A DNA stretch of 9,743 nt from Novosphingobium sp. (GCA_027490345.1 JAIXYF010000388.1:1-9743), one strand, 5' to 3'; positions 1-7,693 are shown, numbered from the stretch's first letter. Numbers and translations: made by a program. The notes: generated from the letters alone by a model not told the origin.

Positions 1-438
1 AAGGACGAAGTCCGCGCCCTTGGCCGCGAACTCGGCCTGCCCGTGCCTTTCATCGGTCGCCACCCCTTCCCCGGCCCCGGCCTTGCCATCCGCATCCCCG
101 GCGAAGTGACGCGCGAGAAGTGCGACATCTTGCGCAAAGCCGATGCCATCTACTTGGAAGAGATCCGCAGCGCCGGGCTTTATGATGCGATCTGGCAGGC
201 CTTTGCGGTGCTGCTGCCGGTGCGCACCGTGGGCGTGATGGGCGATTTCCGCACGTATGATGCCGTTTGCGCTCTGCGCGCCGTGACCAGCACCGATGGC
301 ATGACCGCCGACATCTACCCCTTCGACGCCGCCTTCCTGAGCCGCGTGGCCACTCGCATCGTCAATGAGGTCAAGGGCATCAACCGCGTGGTCTACGACT
401 ATACGTCAAAGCCGCCCGGCACGATCGAGTGGGAGTGA
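1..438 (+). CDS. guaA: GMP synthase (glutamine-hydrolysing), C-terminal part, 5' end outside window
   Basis: Last 145 codons of GMP synthase, which aminates XMP to GMP with ATP and glutamine-derived ammonia in the cytoplasm (last step of de novo guanine nucleotide synthesis). The visible part is the end of the ATP-pyrophosphatase domain and the C-terminal dimerisation domain. It contains the family-typical stretches HPFPGPGLAIR (window residues 21-31), VGVMGDFRTYD and DGMTAD, and ends in the hallmark PPGTIEWE just before the TGA at 436-438. The reading frame is open from base 1, so the N-terminal glutamine amidotransferase and most of the synthetase domain lie upstream of the window. No frameshift or unusual residue was seen. 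Identity is very secure; only its completeness cannot be judged. Confidence 0.97.
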   Translation, partial: KDEVRALGRELGLPVPFIGRHPFPGPGLAIRIPGEVTREKCDILRKADAIYLEEIRSAGLYDAIWQAFAVLLPVRTVGVMGDFRTYDAVCALRAVTSTDGMTADIYPFDAAFLSRVATRIVNEVKGINRVVYDYTSKPPGTIEWE

Positions 439-455
439 TCCGAGGCCGGAACCCG

Positions 456-477
456 GCAGGCCGCAGACCCGGCCTGC
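456..477 (+). terminator. GC-rich hairpin after guaA, possible terminator
   Basis: Eighteen bases after the guaA stop, GCAGGCC (456-462) pairs perfectly with GGCCTGC (471-477) across an 8-base loop. The closest T-rich tract (CTTTTCT, about 488-494) is some ten bases away, so this is not a textbook intrinsic terminator. A smaller overlapping hairpin (GCCGG 445-449 with CCGGC 453-457) competes with it. Its place between guaA and an unrelated gene makes a termination role reasonable but unproven. Confidence 0.4.
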
Positions 478-580
478 GCCGAATCAGCTTTTCTGCTTAA
501 TCGTCCGATAACACCCTTCTGGCATGACCCGGGCTTGCCGCCAGTCCCGTGCGGCTCCGCGCGTGGCGCGCAAGGACCGA

Positions 581-1621
581 ATGCTGCGAACCGAGATCAT
601 GTCTGCTGCCGGGGGCCCGTTTCTGGCCATTGGCACGGTCATGCCTTTCGGCGCCGTGCCTGCGGGGCTGCTGCTGGGCGCGTTCGTACTGGGCCTGCTG
701 ACGGCGCTGGCCCTGATGGCGCTGATCCTGCCCGCCGTGCGCCGCCGCATGGTGGCTGCGCCAAAAGTTGCAGCCTCTGCCCCAACCGCTGATCCGCCGC
801 CGGCCTGCCTTGGTCCGGCCATTGGCGCGGCGGTGCGTGCCGGGGAACTGCAGCTTCATTATCAGCCCAAGCTGGATTGCCGCACATCGAAAGTGTGCGG
901 CGCTGAAGCGCTTTCGCGCTGGACCCTGCCCGATGGCACACGGCTGCAGCCCGAAGAGTTTGTCACCCTCGCCGAAACGGCGGGCGGCATCGCCGATCTC
1001 ACGCTCTGGGGAGTCGAACGAACGCTTGAAGATAGCTGCAAGCCGGCGAACGGCGCCTTGGGCGGCCCGATCTTCGTCAATCTTTCGGGCAAGCTGATCA
1101 CGCCGGAGTTTGCCGTCCGGTTGATCGAACTGGTGGGCGATCAGACCCGCCGGATCGGCTTCGAAATTACCGAGACCGCCGTGCTGGAGAATCCGGAACA
1201 GGCGCTGGAATGCCTGTTTGCCTTGCGCGATGCGGGGCTTGCCCTGGCTATCGACGATTATGGCGCCGGGCTTTCATCGCTAAGCTATCTCAAGCAGATT
1301 CCGGCGTCAGAATTGAAGATCGACCGCAAGTTCATCCAGGGCATGACCCGTAGCAACCGCGATCCCCTGATCGTACGATCGACCATCGATCTGTGCCACG
1401 GGCTCGGCATGACAGTCACGGCCGAGGGCGTGGAAGATGCGATGACCGCATCTCTGCTGGGCGTGATGGGCTGCGACACGATTCAGGGCTATTTCGTTTC
1501 TGCCGCCGTGCCGATCGAAGACCTGCTGCGGTTTGTGGAAGAGCATCCCGGCAAGGAACTGCGCGTGCCGCAGATCCGCAAGAAGGCCGGCGTCATGCGG
1601 CCTGAACAGGGTCGGATCTGA
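581..1621 (+). CDS. Membrane-anchored EAL-domain protein, predicted c-di-GMP phosphodiesterase
   Basis: Predicted to linearise cyclic di-GMP to pGpG at the inner membrane, so lowering the signal that favours sessile life. Counting from the 581 start (346 aa), residues about 20-53 hold a hydrophobic segment followed by Arg-Arg-Arg, giving one N-terminal membrane span with the catalytic domain in the cytoplasm. The EAL domain covers about residues 85-325. All the usual catalytic and metal residues are visible: the E of EAL (in GAEALSRW), N in FVNLSG, E in EITET, the Asp pair in DDYGAG, K in LKIDRKFI, E in AEGVE and Q in QGYF. No GGDEF, PAS or receiver domain is attached, so any sensing must come from the membrane part or partners. 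Start choice: ATG at 581 has AAGGA at 572-576, while an in-frame ATG at 524 has no clear ribosome site and would add 19 Arg/Ala-rich residues; ATG 599 is another option. It stands alone, over 100 bases from both neighbours. Confidence 0.88.
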   Translation: MLRTEIMSAAGGPFLAIGTVMPFGAVPAGLLLGAFVLGLLTALALMALILPAVRRRMVAAPKVAASAPTADPPPACLGPAIGAAVRAGELQLHYQPKLDCRTSKVCGAEALSRWTLPDGTRLQPEEFVTLAETAGGIADLTLWGVERTLEDSCKPANGALGGPIFVNLSGKLITPEFAVRLIELVGDQTRRIGFEITETAVLENPEQALECLFALRDAGLALAIDDYGAGLSSLSYLKQIPASELKIDRKFIQGMTRSNRDPLIVRSTIDLCHGLGMTVTAEGVEDAMTASLLGVMGCDTIQGYFVSAAVPIEDLLRFVEEHPGKELRVPQIRKKAGVMRPEQGRI

Positions 1622-1683
1622 ACGCGCGTTACCGCCGTTTTAACCTTGTTCCCGAGGATAATGGCAAGGCCCAGCGGGGCATG

Positions 1684-1715
1684 TCCGCAATCACTGGAAA
1701 AATAGGGTTTGCGGA
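1684..1715 (+). promoter_or_regulatory. Leader hairpin overlapping the ribosome binding site of the S8 protease gene
   Basis: TCCGCAA (1684-1690) and TTGCGGA (1709-1715) are perfect 7-base inverted repeats around an 18-base A-rich loop. The 3' arm includes the first bases of GGAGG (1713-1717), the Shine-Dalgarno sequence five bases before the GTG at 1723. If the hairpin forms in the mRNA it would partly hide the ribosome site. A GATAAT at 1657-1662 could be a -10 element giving a leader of about 55 bases, but no convincing -35 was found. The arms and positions are seen directly; regulation is inference. Confidence 0.35.
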
Positions 1716-1722
1716 GGTTGCG

Positions 1723-4674
1723 GTGATTCGTGCGAAATGGCTTGGAGGCGTAGCAACGCTGTGCCTGTGCGCAGCGGCCATGCCCGCCGCAGCCAAAACA
1801 GAGACGGGCACCCAGACCACGGCCACGGCTCCCACAACCACTGCGCCAACGGCCACTGCGCCAACGGCCACGACCACCGCAACCACGCCGATCACGCCGA
1901 ACGCCCGGTTCATCGAGCCATTTCGCGGCCGGAACATCAGCACGTTTTCGAAGGACGTGGCCCCGCTCTACAAGAACATCTCCACGTTCTGGTCCGGTGT
2001 CGATCCGCAGTTCAAGAACATCTCCACCTTCTGGGGTGATCTCAATCCCTACTACAAGAACATCTCCACGTTCTCGGGCGTGCTGCCGGATTACAAGACC
2101 CTCGGCACCTTCTGGAACGCCAATGGCAGCCTGTGGTCCCAATCGATGGCCATCTGGGCCATGATCGATGCGGGCACCGCAACGGCCGCAGACCGCACCC
2201 AGCTTGCGGCCAACCTGAACGCAGTGGTGACGAACGCGCGGACTTACTGGGGCCCGGCGATCACTTCGCGCCTGGGCGGCACGTTCCAATCAAGCTTCCA
2301 GACACCGCTTTTCGCGAAATACGGCATTTCCGGTACCTCGCCCGCCGGGATGGTGGCGCTAACCCCGGACAAGCGCGGCGCGTTCTTCGTCGATTTGTTC
2401 GATGGCCTCAACGGCTTCACCGGCTTCGATCAGGTGGACAACTGGATGATCCAGTCCAACTGGTCGCCGCGCCTGACCGACGTGCAGGGGCGCGGCACTG
2501 GCGTGACGATCGGGCTGGTCGATACCCGGCTTTCGGCGGCCGAGGCCGATATCATGGCGCGCGTATCCTATAGCGGCGGATCGACGGCCTATTCGAACGT
2601 TCACGGCACAGCCGTCGCCAGCCTGATGGTGGCCGCCCACGATGGCCGCAACATCATGGGCATCGCCCCGGACGCCCGGCTGGCTTTCTTCAATCCCTAT
2701 GATTCCGCCGCTTCCACGTCGTGGGCCAATGTTGGCCGGGCCATCGATGCGGTGGCCAGCAACGGGGCCAGCGTCATCAACCTTTCGCTGGGCGAACCGG
2801 GCGTGGCTTTCTCACCGAGGTGGGATTCAGCCTTCCGGTCATCGGTGCGGGCCAACAATGTCGTCTCGGTCATCGCGGCGGGCAACGACGGGCTGAGCCA
2901 GACCAAGAACGTGCAGTGGTCGGCGGCCAAGGGCATCTCGTTCCTTGTCGTCGGCTCGGTCGATTCGAACAACGTGATCTCCACCTTCTCCAACCGCCCG
3001 GGCAACGCCTGCCTGCTGGTTGGCGGCAAATGCAATACCGCCGCCGCTTTCGGGCAGGGCGGGCCGCTGCGGAACTACTTCCTTGTCGCCCCCGGTGAGA
3101 ACGTGCTGGCGTCCAACGGGCAGGGCGGCGTGGCGCGCTATTCGGGCACATCGCTGGCCGCGCCGCTGGTGGCGGGCACAGTCGCGCTGCTGCAGGGGCG
3201 CTGGCCCTGGCTCAAGAACTTCCCGCTGGAAACCGCTCAGATCATCCTGCGCTCGGCCAAGGATCTGGGCGCGCCCGGCGTCGATCCGGTCTATGGCTGG
3301 GGCCTGCTCGATGTTCAGGCGGCACAATCACCGCTCAATTTCAACAATCTGATCTACTACACCGTCCGCAATGGCGTTTCCACGCCGCAGACCGTGAGCG
3401 CGGTGCGCAGCAGCACCAACCGGGCAGCCTGGGCCACGCAAGGCGCCTATATCAGCGCGTTCGAAGTGGTCGGCGGGACGTCGCGCGATTTTCTGCTGCC
3501 GGTTTCGCCCGGTCTGGTCGGCACCAAGGTCGGCTCGCTCTATTTTCAGGATTTCGTCTATAACCGGCTGGTGGCATGGGCCAGTGCGCCGGCCATCGCC
3601 AATGTCGGCGGACATCTGGCGCTGAGCGATACGGGCGCCGCGGCTGCGCTGCCGGTCAGCGCAGGCTTCAAGCTGGCGCTGCGCTCGCGGCTTATGCCGG
3701 TTGGCCCCAATGAGCGGGCGGCCCGCAACTTCCGCGCGGAAAACAGCCTGACCATCAGCGATGCGCGCGAGCGCTTCAGCGTGACCGTGGGCCAGGGCGC
3801 GAACACGCTCAATACGCTGCAATCGGGCTTTGGGCTGGAAAGCGATTATGCGCCGCTGGACGGCGGTGTGAACCCCATTGCCGGTTTCGCATCGGGCGGC
3901 GCGCACATGCGGGCCAGCCTGGCCGTGCAGCCGGGCCTGCGCTTCACCATCGGCAACAGCCAGACCCGGCCCGACTCGCTGGGCAGCGCCGCGCGCAGCC
4001 TGAGCGATGGGCTTGAGCGCGGCGCCCTCGACAACCGCGGCCTTGCAGCACCCGATGGGCGCTATGGCGCGGCCGCGCGCAATCTGCAGGTTGATTACAC
4101 CCCGCGCCCGTGGCTGAGCCTGAGCGCGACCCTGACCTCGCTGCTGGAAACCGGCGGCCTGCTCGGCGTGCGCTCCAACACGCTCGATGGCCTGGTCGGC
4201 GGCTCGCACACCGAAGCCTTCACGCTGGGCGGCTCGATCGCGCCGGCTGCCGGGCTGCTGATCTCCGCATCGGGCACGCGCAGCACCAGCCGCAGCCGCG
4301 ATGGCGGTGCGGCGCTACGCACCGGGCGTGGCGGGCTGGGCGCAACCGCCTTTGCCTTTGCCATCGCAAAATCGGGCGTGGTACGCAGCACCGATCAGCT
4401 GCGCTTCTCGTTCTCACAGCCGCTGGCGGTAACCGATGGCGGGGTGGAACTGACCACGCTGGGCGTGATCGACCGCGAAACCGGCGCGCTGGGCCCCGTC
4501 ACCCAATCGCTGGCGATCCAGGAGCGCGCGCGGCTGGTGGGCGAGGTGAACTATGGCCTGCCGCTGCAGCACGGGCTGGGCGAACTTTCGCTGTTCGGCC
4601 GCGCCGACCTGCGGGATGGCGCCCGCAATGCCCAAGGCATGGCAAGCGGCGTGCGCCTCAAGCTCGGGCTGTAG
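1723..4674 (+). CDS. Secreted S8 (subtilisin-like) serine protease with C-terminal autotransporter-like beta region
   Basis: Predicted Sec-exported serine endopeptidase, probably displayed at or released from the cell surface by type V secretion; substrate unknown. Start: GTG 1723 has a strong GGAGG at 1713-1717 and gives an ideal signal peptide (MIRAKW, hydrophobic core, cleavage after PAAA at residue 24). ATG 1681 would add 14 residues before it and has a poor ribosome site. From the GTG (983 aa): residues 25-60 are Thr/Ala/Pro rich; 70-131 hold about five N-I-S-T-F repeats; about 260-525 is the peptidase, with triad Asp267 (GLVDTR), His294 (VHGTAVA), Ser477 (SGTSLAAP) and oxyanion Asn388 (AAGNDG). 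Cys430 and Cys437 could form a disulphide. Residues about 670-983 show alternating polar/hydrophobic strands typical of an outer-membrane barrel, but the chain ends VRLKLGL, with Leu and not the usual terminal Phe/Trp. Same strand as the kinase gene 71 bases downstream. The protease call is firm; the barrel rests on pattern only. Confidence 0.88.
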   Translation: MIRAKWLGGVATLCLCAAAMPAAAKTETGTQTTATAPTTTAPTATAPTATTTATTPITPNARFIEPFRGRNISTFSKDVAPLYKNISTFWSGVDPQFKNISTFWGDLNPYYKNISTFSGVLPDYKTLGTFWNANGSLWSQSMAIWAMIDAGTATAADRTQLAANLNAVVTNARTYWGPAITSRLGGTFQSSFQTPLFAKYGISGTSPAGMVALTPDKRGAFFVDLFDGLNGFTGFDQVDNWMIQSNWSPRLTDVQGRGTGVTIGLVDTRLSAAEADIMARVSYSGGSTAYSNVHGTAVASLMVAAHDGRNIMGIAPDARLAFFNPYDSAASTSWANVGRAIDAVASNGASVINLSLGEPGVAFSPRWDSAFRSSVRANNVVSVIAAGNDGLSQTKNVQWSAAKGISFLVVGSVDSNNVISTFSNRPGNACLLVGGKCNTAAAFGQGGPLRNYFLVAPGENVLASNGQGGVARYSGTSLAAPLVAGTVALLQGRWPWLKNFPLETAQIILRSAKDLGAPGVDPVYGWGLLDVQAAQSPLNFNNLIYYTVRNGVSTPQTVSAVRSSTNRAAWATQGAYISAFEVVGGTSRDFLLPVSPGLVGTKVGSLYFQDFVYNRLVAWASAPAIANVGGHLALSDTGAAAALPVSAGFKLALRSRLMPVGPNERAARNFRAENSLTISDARERFSVTVGQGANTLNTLQSGFGLESDYAPLDGGVNPIAGFASGGAHMRASLAVQPGLRFTIGNSQTRPDSLGSAARSLSDGLERGALDNRGLAAPDGRYGAAARNLQVDYTPRPWLSLSATLTSLLETGGLLGVRSNTLDGLVGGSHTEAFTLGGSIAPAAGLLISASGTRSTSRSRDGGAALRTGRGGLGATAFAFAIAKSGVVRSTDQLRFSFSQPLAVTDGGVELTTLGVIDRETGALGPVTQSLAIQERARLVGEVNYGLPLQHGLGELSLFGRADLRDGARNAQGMASGVRLKLGL
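1840..1869 (+). repeat. Perfect 15-bp tandem repeat (2 copies) in the Thr/Ala/Pro linker
   Basis: The 15-mer ACTGCGCCAACGGCC occurs twice back to back (1840-1854 and 1855-1869) and encodes repeated Thr-Ala-Pro-Thr-Ala in the linker that follows the signal peptide of the S8 protease. The unit length is a multiple of three, so copy-number changes would keep the frame and only alter linker length. Confidence 0.85.
1930..2115 (+). repeat. Tandem N-I-S-T-F repeats, about 14 residues (42 bp) each, in the S8 protease
   Basis: Units begin at 1930, 1972, 2014, 2056 and 2095: three of 42 bp, one of 39 bp and a partial, diverged last unit. Each starts with R/K-N-I-S-T-F, often followed by W, and ends with an aromatic residue (…PLY, …PQF, …PYY, …PDY); the fifth reads KTLGTFW. 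The DNA core AAGAACATCTCCAC is nearly identical in the second to fourth units, so they look like in-frame duplications that have since drifted. They lie between the Thr-rich linker and the catalytic domain. Function unknown; a short beta-repeat or a binding or export segment is possible. Confidence 0.85.
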
Positions 4675-4720
4675 GTCAGCAGGAATTTAACCAAATTTGA
4701 ACGCTGTTTCGCGCATATCC

Positions 4721-4733
4721 CGGAAGCTTTCCG
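4721..4733 (+). other. Small hairpin CGGAA-GCT-TTCCG upstream of the kinase gene
   Basis: CGGAA (4721-4725) pairs with TTCCG (4729-4733) across a 3-base loop, 12 bases before the kinase ATG, in the 71-base gap after the S8 protease gene. There is no T-tract after it, so it is not a clear terminator. A palindromic CAAATTTG at 4692-4699 lies in the same gap, which is less GC-rich than its surroundings. Role unknown; it could be chance. Confidence 0.25.
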
Positions 4734-4745
4734 TGGATTCATGAT

Positions 4746-7223
4746 ATGCGCTTTTCTTCGTTCGGGCTGATACTACTGTGGCTTGCGGCATGGGCCTTGC
4801 CCCTGTCTGCGGCTGCGCAGCCCGCGAAGTTCGAAAAGCTGATCAGCGAATCGCGCGCCGCGATGCTAGCCGATCCCGCCACCGCCCTTGCCCTTGCGCA
4901 GCAAGCGATTGCCGCAGCCAGCCCGATTGCCGATCCGCGCGAACGCCAACTGGCGCAAGCCCAGGGCCACTGGCTGGAAGCCGAATCGCTTAACCGCACC
5001 GATCGGGCGGATCAGGCCGATGCCGTCGCCAAGGCCGCGCTGAAGGTGGTGGAACAATTCGCAGCCGGATCAAAGCTCAATGGCGATCTGCTGGCCACTA
5101 TCGGCCAGATCGCGCGGGCCAAGGGCGATGTCGTCACCGCGCTTTCGGTCTACCAGCGCGCCTTTCGCATTTTCGAGACCACGGGCGAGCGCCGCAGCCA
5201 GGCCAAAGTGCTGCAGTATATCGGCACGCTTTATTTCGAGGCCGGCGATTTTGAACGGATGCTCAAGTATTATGCCGACTCGGCGGAACTGTTCGACGAT
5301 CCGGCCATCCGCGTGGCCGCGCGTAACAACCAGGGCGATGCGCTGATCGAGCTGAAGCGTTATCCCGAAGCCTTCGTCCGCTATCGTCAGGCGCTCGACA
5401 TCGCCCGGGCGATGGACAATGACGATCTCGTCACCAGCATCCTGACCAACATGGCCTCGGCACAAGTGCGCGCCGGCAATCGCGGTGCGGCCCGGCAACT
5501 CGTGGCGCAGGGGCTTGCCTCCAGGGGTGCGCGCGATCCCGATCTTGCGGCGTTCCTCCATGGGGTGCAGGCCCAGATCGATTGGGCGGGCCGCGATGCC
5601 GCAGGTGCGCGCGCCAATCTCGATCTCCTGTTCAAGGGGCAGGATCCGGCCACCACCAATCACGAATATGTCGATTTCCATGATCTGGCCGCCCAGGTCT
5701 ATGCCGCGGTGGGCAACTACCCGCTCGCGCTCGCCCATGCCCGCGCCTACCAGCGGCTCGACGAGGAACGCCGCGCGGTGATGGCATCGACCAATGCCGC
5801 GCTGATGGCGGCGCAATTCGATTTCGCAAATCAGGAACTCAAGCTTTCGCGCGTGCGGGCCAAGAAGCTGGAAACCGACATTGCCCTGCAGAAATCGCGC
5901 GAACGCTATGACCGGTTGACGTTCTACGGGCTGATCGGCCTGCTGCTGATCGCCGGGCTGGTAGTCAGCGGGCTGGTGAAGGCCCTGCGCGCGATCCGCC
6001 TGAGCCGCAATGAAGTAGCGCGTGCCAACATTACGCTGCAGGATACCAATGCCGAGCTGGAGCGCGCGCTGGATGCCAAGACGCGGTTCCTCGCCACAAC
6101 CAGCCACGAAATCCGCACCCCGCTCAACGGCATTCTGGGCATGACGCAGGTACTGCTGTGCGACAGGAGCGTCACCGGCGCGGTGCGTGACCGGGTAAAG
6201 ATCGTGCACGATGCTGGCACCACAATGAAAGCGCTGGTCGACGACATTCTCGATGTGGCCAAGATGGAAACCGGCGGGGTCAACGTCGATCCCGAACTCA
6301 CCCGGCTGCGCCCTCTGCTGGGCGGCGTGGCCGACTTGTGGAAGAGTCAGGCCGCCGCGCGCGGCATTGCGGTCAAGGTGGATCTGGCCGGATGCGCCGA
6401 ACTGGTGCTGTGCGATCCGCGCCTTGTCCGGCAGATCACGTTCAATCTCTTGTCCAACGCGGTGAAGTTTACCGAAGCGGGCGAAGTCAGGCTGGTTGCC
6501 ACCACCACCGGGGGCCAGCTGCGGATCGCAATTTCCGATACCGGCATCGGCATCGCGCCGGAGCACGCCGAGGATATCTTCAAGTCGTTCCATCAGGTCG
6601 ATAACAGCACCCAGCGCCAATATGGCGGCACGGGGCTTGGCCTTGCCATCAGCCGCAATCTGGCGCGCGCCATGGGCGGCGATGTCAGCCTGACGAGCGC
6701 GGTGGGCAAGGGATCGACGTTCACGCTGACCGTGCCCCTGCCCGAGGAAGACAGCGCCAGCGCGCCGAGTGCCGAAACGCAAGCCACAGATGGGGTCGCA
6801 GCGGCCAGCATCGCCCCGCCGCGCACCGTGTTGCTGATCGAGGCCAGCCCGCTGGGCCGCAATGTCATGGCCAAGGCCATCGCCTCAGATGAGCTTGACG
6901 TGGCCGGTTGCATGGATGCCGGCGCAGCAGCCGATGCCGCTGGCGAAGGGATTGCGCTGATCGTGGCAGATGTGGCCTCGGTCGGCGGCTGGGACGGCCT
7001 CGCCGCCTTGCTGGCGCATCCCGCATGGGCAGGCCGCACCGTTCCCGTCCTGGCGCTGGTGCAAGGCGCGATCGGCGATGATGCAAGGGCCCGCGCCGCC
7101 GCCCTGGGCGTGACCAGCATCCTTTCCCGCCCGATGTCGGCAGCAGCGCTGCGGGCGGGAGTAAACACCATGATTCCGGCAATGGTTGAGGCCGGAGACA
7201 AACCAGGAAGAGCCGCAGCATGA
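4746..7223 (+). CDS. TPR-containing membrane sensor histidine kinase with degenerate C-terminal receiver
   Basis: Predicted inner-membrane sensor kinase, 825 aa. Order: signal peptide (residues 1-24, hydrophobic core then SAAAQP); a helical, TPR-like periplasmic region (about 30-345), clearest at 153-187, 190-224 and 311-341; one membrane span (about 392-412) flanked by probable coiled coil; HisKA with phospho-acceptor His454 (TTSHEIRTPLNG); HATPase with N-box (NLLSN, 567-571), G1 DTGIGI (598-603), F-box FKSFHQVD and G2 GGTGLGL (627-633); then a linker and a receiver-like domain (about 694-810). The kinase core looks active. In the receiver, an Asp is kept (Asp742, IVADV), but the acidic pair is Glu699-Ala700, the Lys is Arg795 (SRP) and the Ser/Thr position is Val772, so phosphorylation is doubtful. 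The stop overlaps the next start (ATGA), and that gene encodes an intact receiver, the likely real target. The only Shine-Dalgarno-like sequence before ATG 4746 is a weak GTGGA at 4733-4737. The signal sensed is unknown. Confidence 0.9.
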   Translation: MRFSSFGLILLWLAAWALPLSAAAQPAKFEKLISESRAAMLADPATALALAQQAIAAASPIADPRERQLAQAQGHWLEAESLNRTDRADQADAVAKAALKVVEQFAAGSKLNGDLLATIGQIARAKGDVVTALSVYQRAFRIFETTGERRSQAKVLQYIGTLYFEAGDFERMLKYYADSAELFDDPAIRVAARNNQGDALIELKRYPEAFVRYRQALDIARAMDNDDLVTSILTNMASAQVRAGNRGAARQLVAQGLASRGARDPDLAAFLHGVQAQIDWAGRDAAGARANLDLLFKGQDPATTNHEYVDFHDLAAQVYAAVGNYPLALAHARAYQRLDEERRAVMASTNAALMAAQFDFANQELKLSRVRAKKLETDIALQKSRERYDRLTFYGLIGLLLIAGLVVSGLVKALRAIRLSRNEVARANITLQDTNAELERALDAKTRFLATTSHEIRTPLNGILGMTQVLLCDRSVTGAVRDRVKIVHDAGTTMKALVDDILDVAKMETGGVNVDPELTRLRPLLGGVADLWKSQAAARGIAVKVDLAGCAELVLCDPRLVRQITFNLLSNAVKFTEAGEVRLVATTTGGQLRIAISDTGIGIAPEHAEDIFKSFHQVDNSTQRQYGGTGLGLAISRNLARAMGGDVSLTSAVGKGSTFTLTVPLPEEDSASAPSAETQATDGVAAASIAPPRTVLLIEASPLGRNVMAKAIASDELDVAGCMDAGAAADAAGEGIALIVADVASVGGWDGLAALLAHPAWAGRTVPVLALVQGAIGDDARARAAALGVTSILSRPMSAAALRAGVNTMIPAMVEAGDKPGRAAA

Positions 7224-7669
7224 CTTACGAGGGCCAGACCCCGACCGCGCCGCAAGCGGATGACGCGCAGGCGATCCAGATCAAGGCGCTGTATATCGAA
7301 GACGATCCGATCAACCGGCTGGTCGTGCGCGACATGCTGGGCGTGGTCGGTATCGGCTACGAGGAAGGTGTGGACGGGCCGGACGGGCTGGCCAAGCTGG
7401 AGCAGGAAGAGTTCGATATCGTGCTGGTCGATTTGCGCATGCCGGGGATGGACGGGCTGGAAGTCACCCGCCAGATCCGGGCACGGCGCGATGCCAAGGC
7501 CGACATTCCGATCGTGGTGATCACCGCCGATACCGGCTCAGGCATCCAGCAAGACTGCCAGGAAGCCGGGGCGCAGGATATGCTGCTCAAGCCTGTCGCC
7601 ATGCAGCCGCTGCTCGATACGATATGTTTGCAGGTGCTTTCCTCGAACCCGGACATGGACATGATCTGA
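7220..7669 (+). CDS. Stand-alone receiver-domain response regulator, partner of the upstream kinase
   Basis: 149-aa single-domain CheY-like response regulator with no DNA-binding or enzymatic output domain. An unstructured-looking N-terminal extension of about 20 residues precedes the receiver (about 22-142). All phosphorylation residues are present: acidic cluster Glu27-Asp28-Asp29 (YIEDDP), acceptor Asp71 (VLVDLRMPGMDG), Thr102 (VITAD) and Lys124-Pro125 (LLKPV). The ATG at 7220 overlaps the kinase TGA at 7221-7223, and AGGAAG lies at 7205-7210, so the two genes are almost certainly translated from one mRNA. It should receive phosphate from His454 of the kinase, directly or through a relay. 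Its output must be a protein contact or phosphate passing to another protein, possibly a histidine phosphotransferase encoded elsewhere. Its 3' end faces the LysR gene with a 24-base gap and no clear terminator. Confidence 0.92.
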   Translation: MTYEGQTPTAPQADDAQAIQIKALYIEDDPINRLVVRDMLGVVGIGYEEGVDGPDGLAKLEQEEFDIVLVDLRMPGMDGLEVTRQIRARRDAKADIPIVVITADTGSGIQQDCQEAGAQDMLLKPVAMQPLLDTICLQVLSSNPDMDMI

Positions 7670-7693
7670 CAGGGATGGCGCGGCGCGCTGCGT

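Noticed and set aside
524..580. Upstream ATG at 524 as start of the EAL protein
   Set aside because: No ribosome site precedes it, and the added 19 residues are Arg/Ala-rich with no family similarity; ATG 581 has AAGGA upstream.
1489..2289. 266-codon minus-strand frame spanning the EAL-S8 gap
   Set aside because: Its Gly/Arg-rich repeats are the reverse complement of the Thr linker and N-I-S-T-F repeats, so its repetitive look is a by-product of the real gene.
3328..4209. 293-codon open frame on the minus strand opposite the S8 protease C-terminus
   Set aside because: Antisense shadow of the barrel-like region; low-complexity Ala/Arg/Gln-rich product without any family signature.
4110..4700. 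196-codon plus-strand frame inside the S8 protease gene in another reading frame
   Set aside because: Arg-rich out-of-frame shadow; the in-frame protease continues unbroken to 4674.
5070..6782. 570-codon open frame on the minus strand opposite the kinase gene
   Set aside because: It lies wholly antisense to a gene with clear kinase motifs, has an Arg/Gly/Ala/His-rich composition with no recognisable domain, and such long antisense frames are common in high-GC DNA.
7670..7693. Bidirectional terminator between the receiver and LysR genes
   Set aside because: The 24-base gap is GC-rich (GCGCGGCGCGC) but has no clean stem with a T-tract on either strand.
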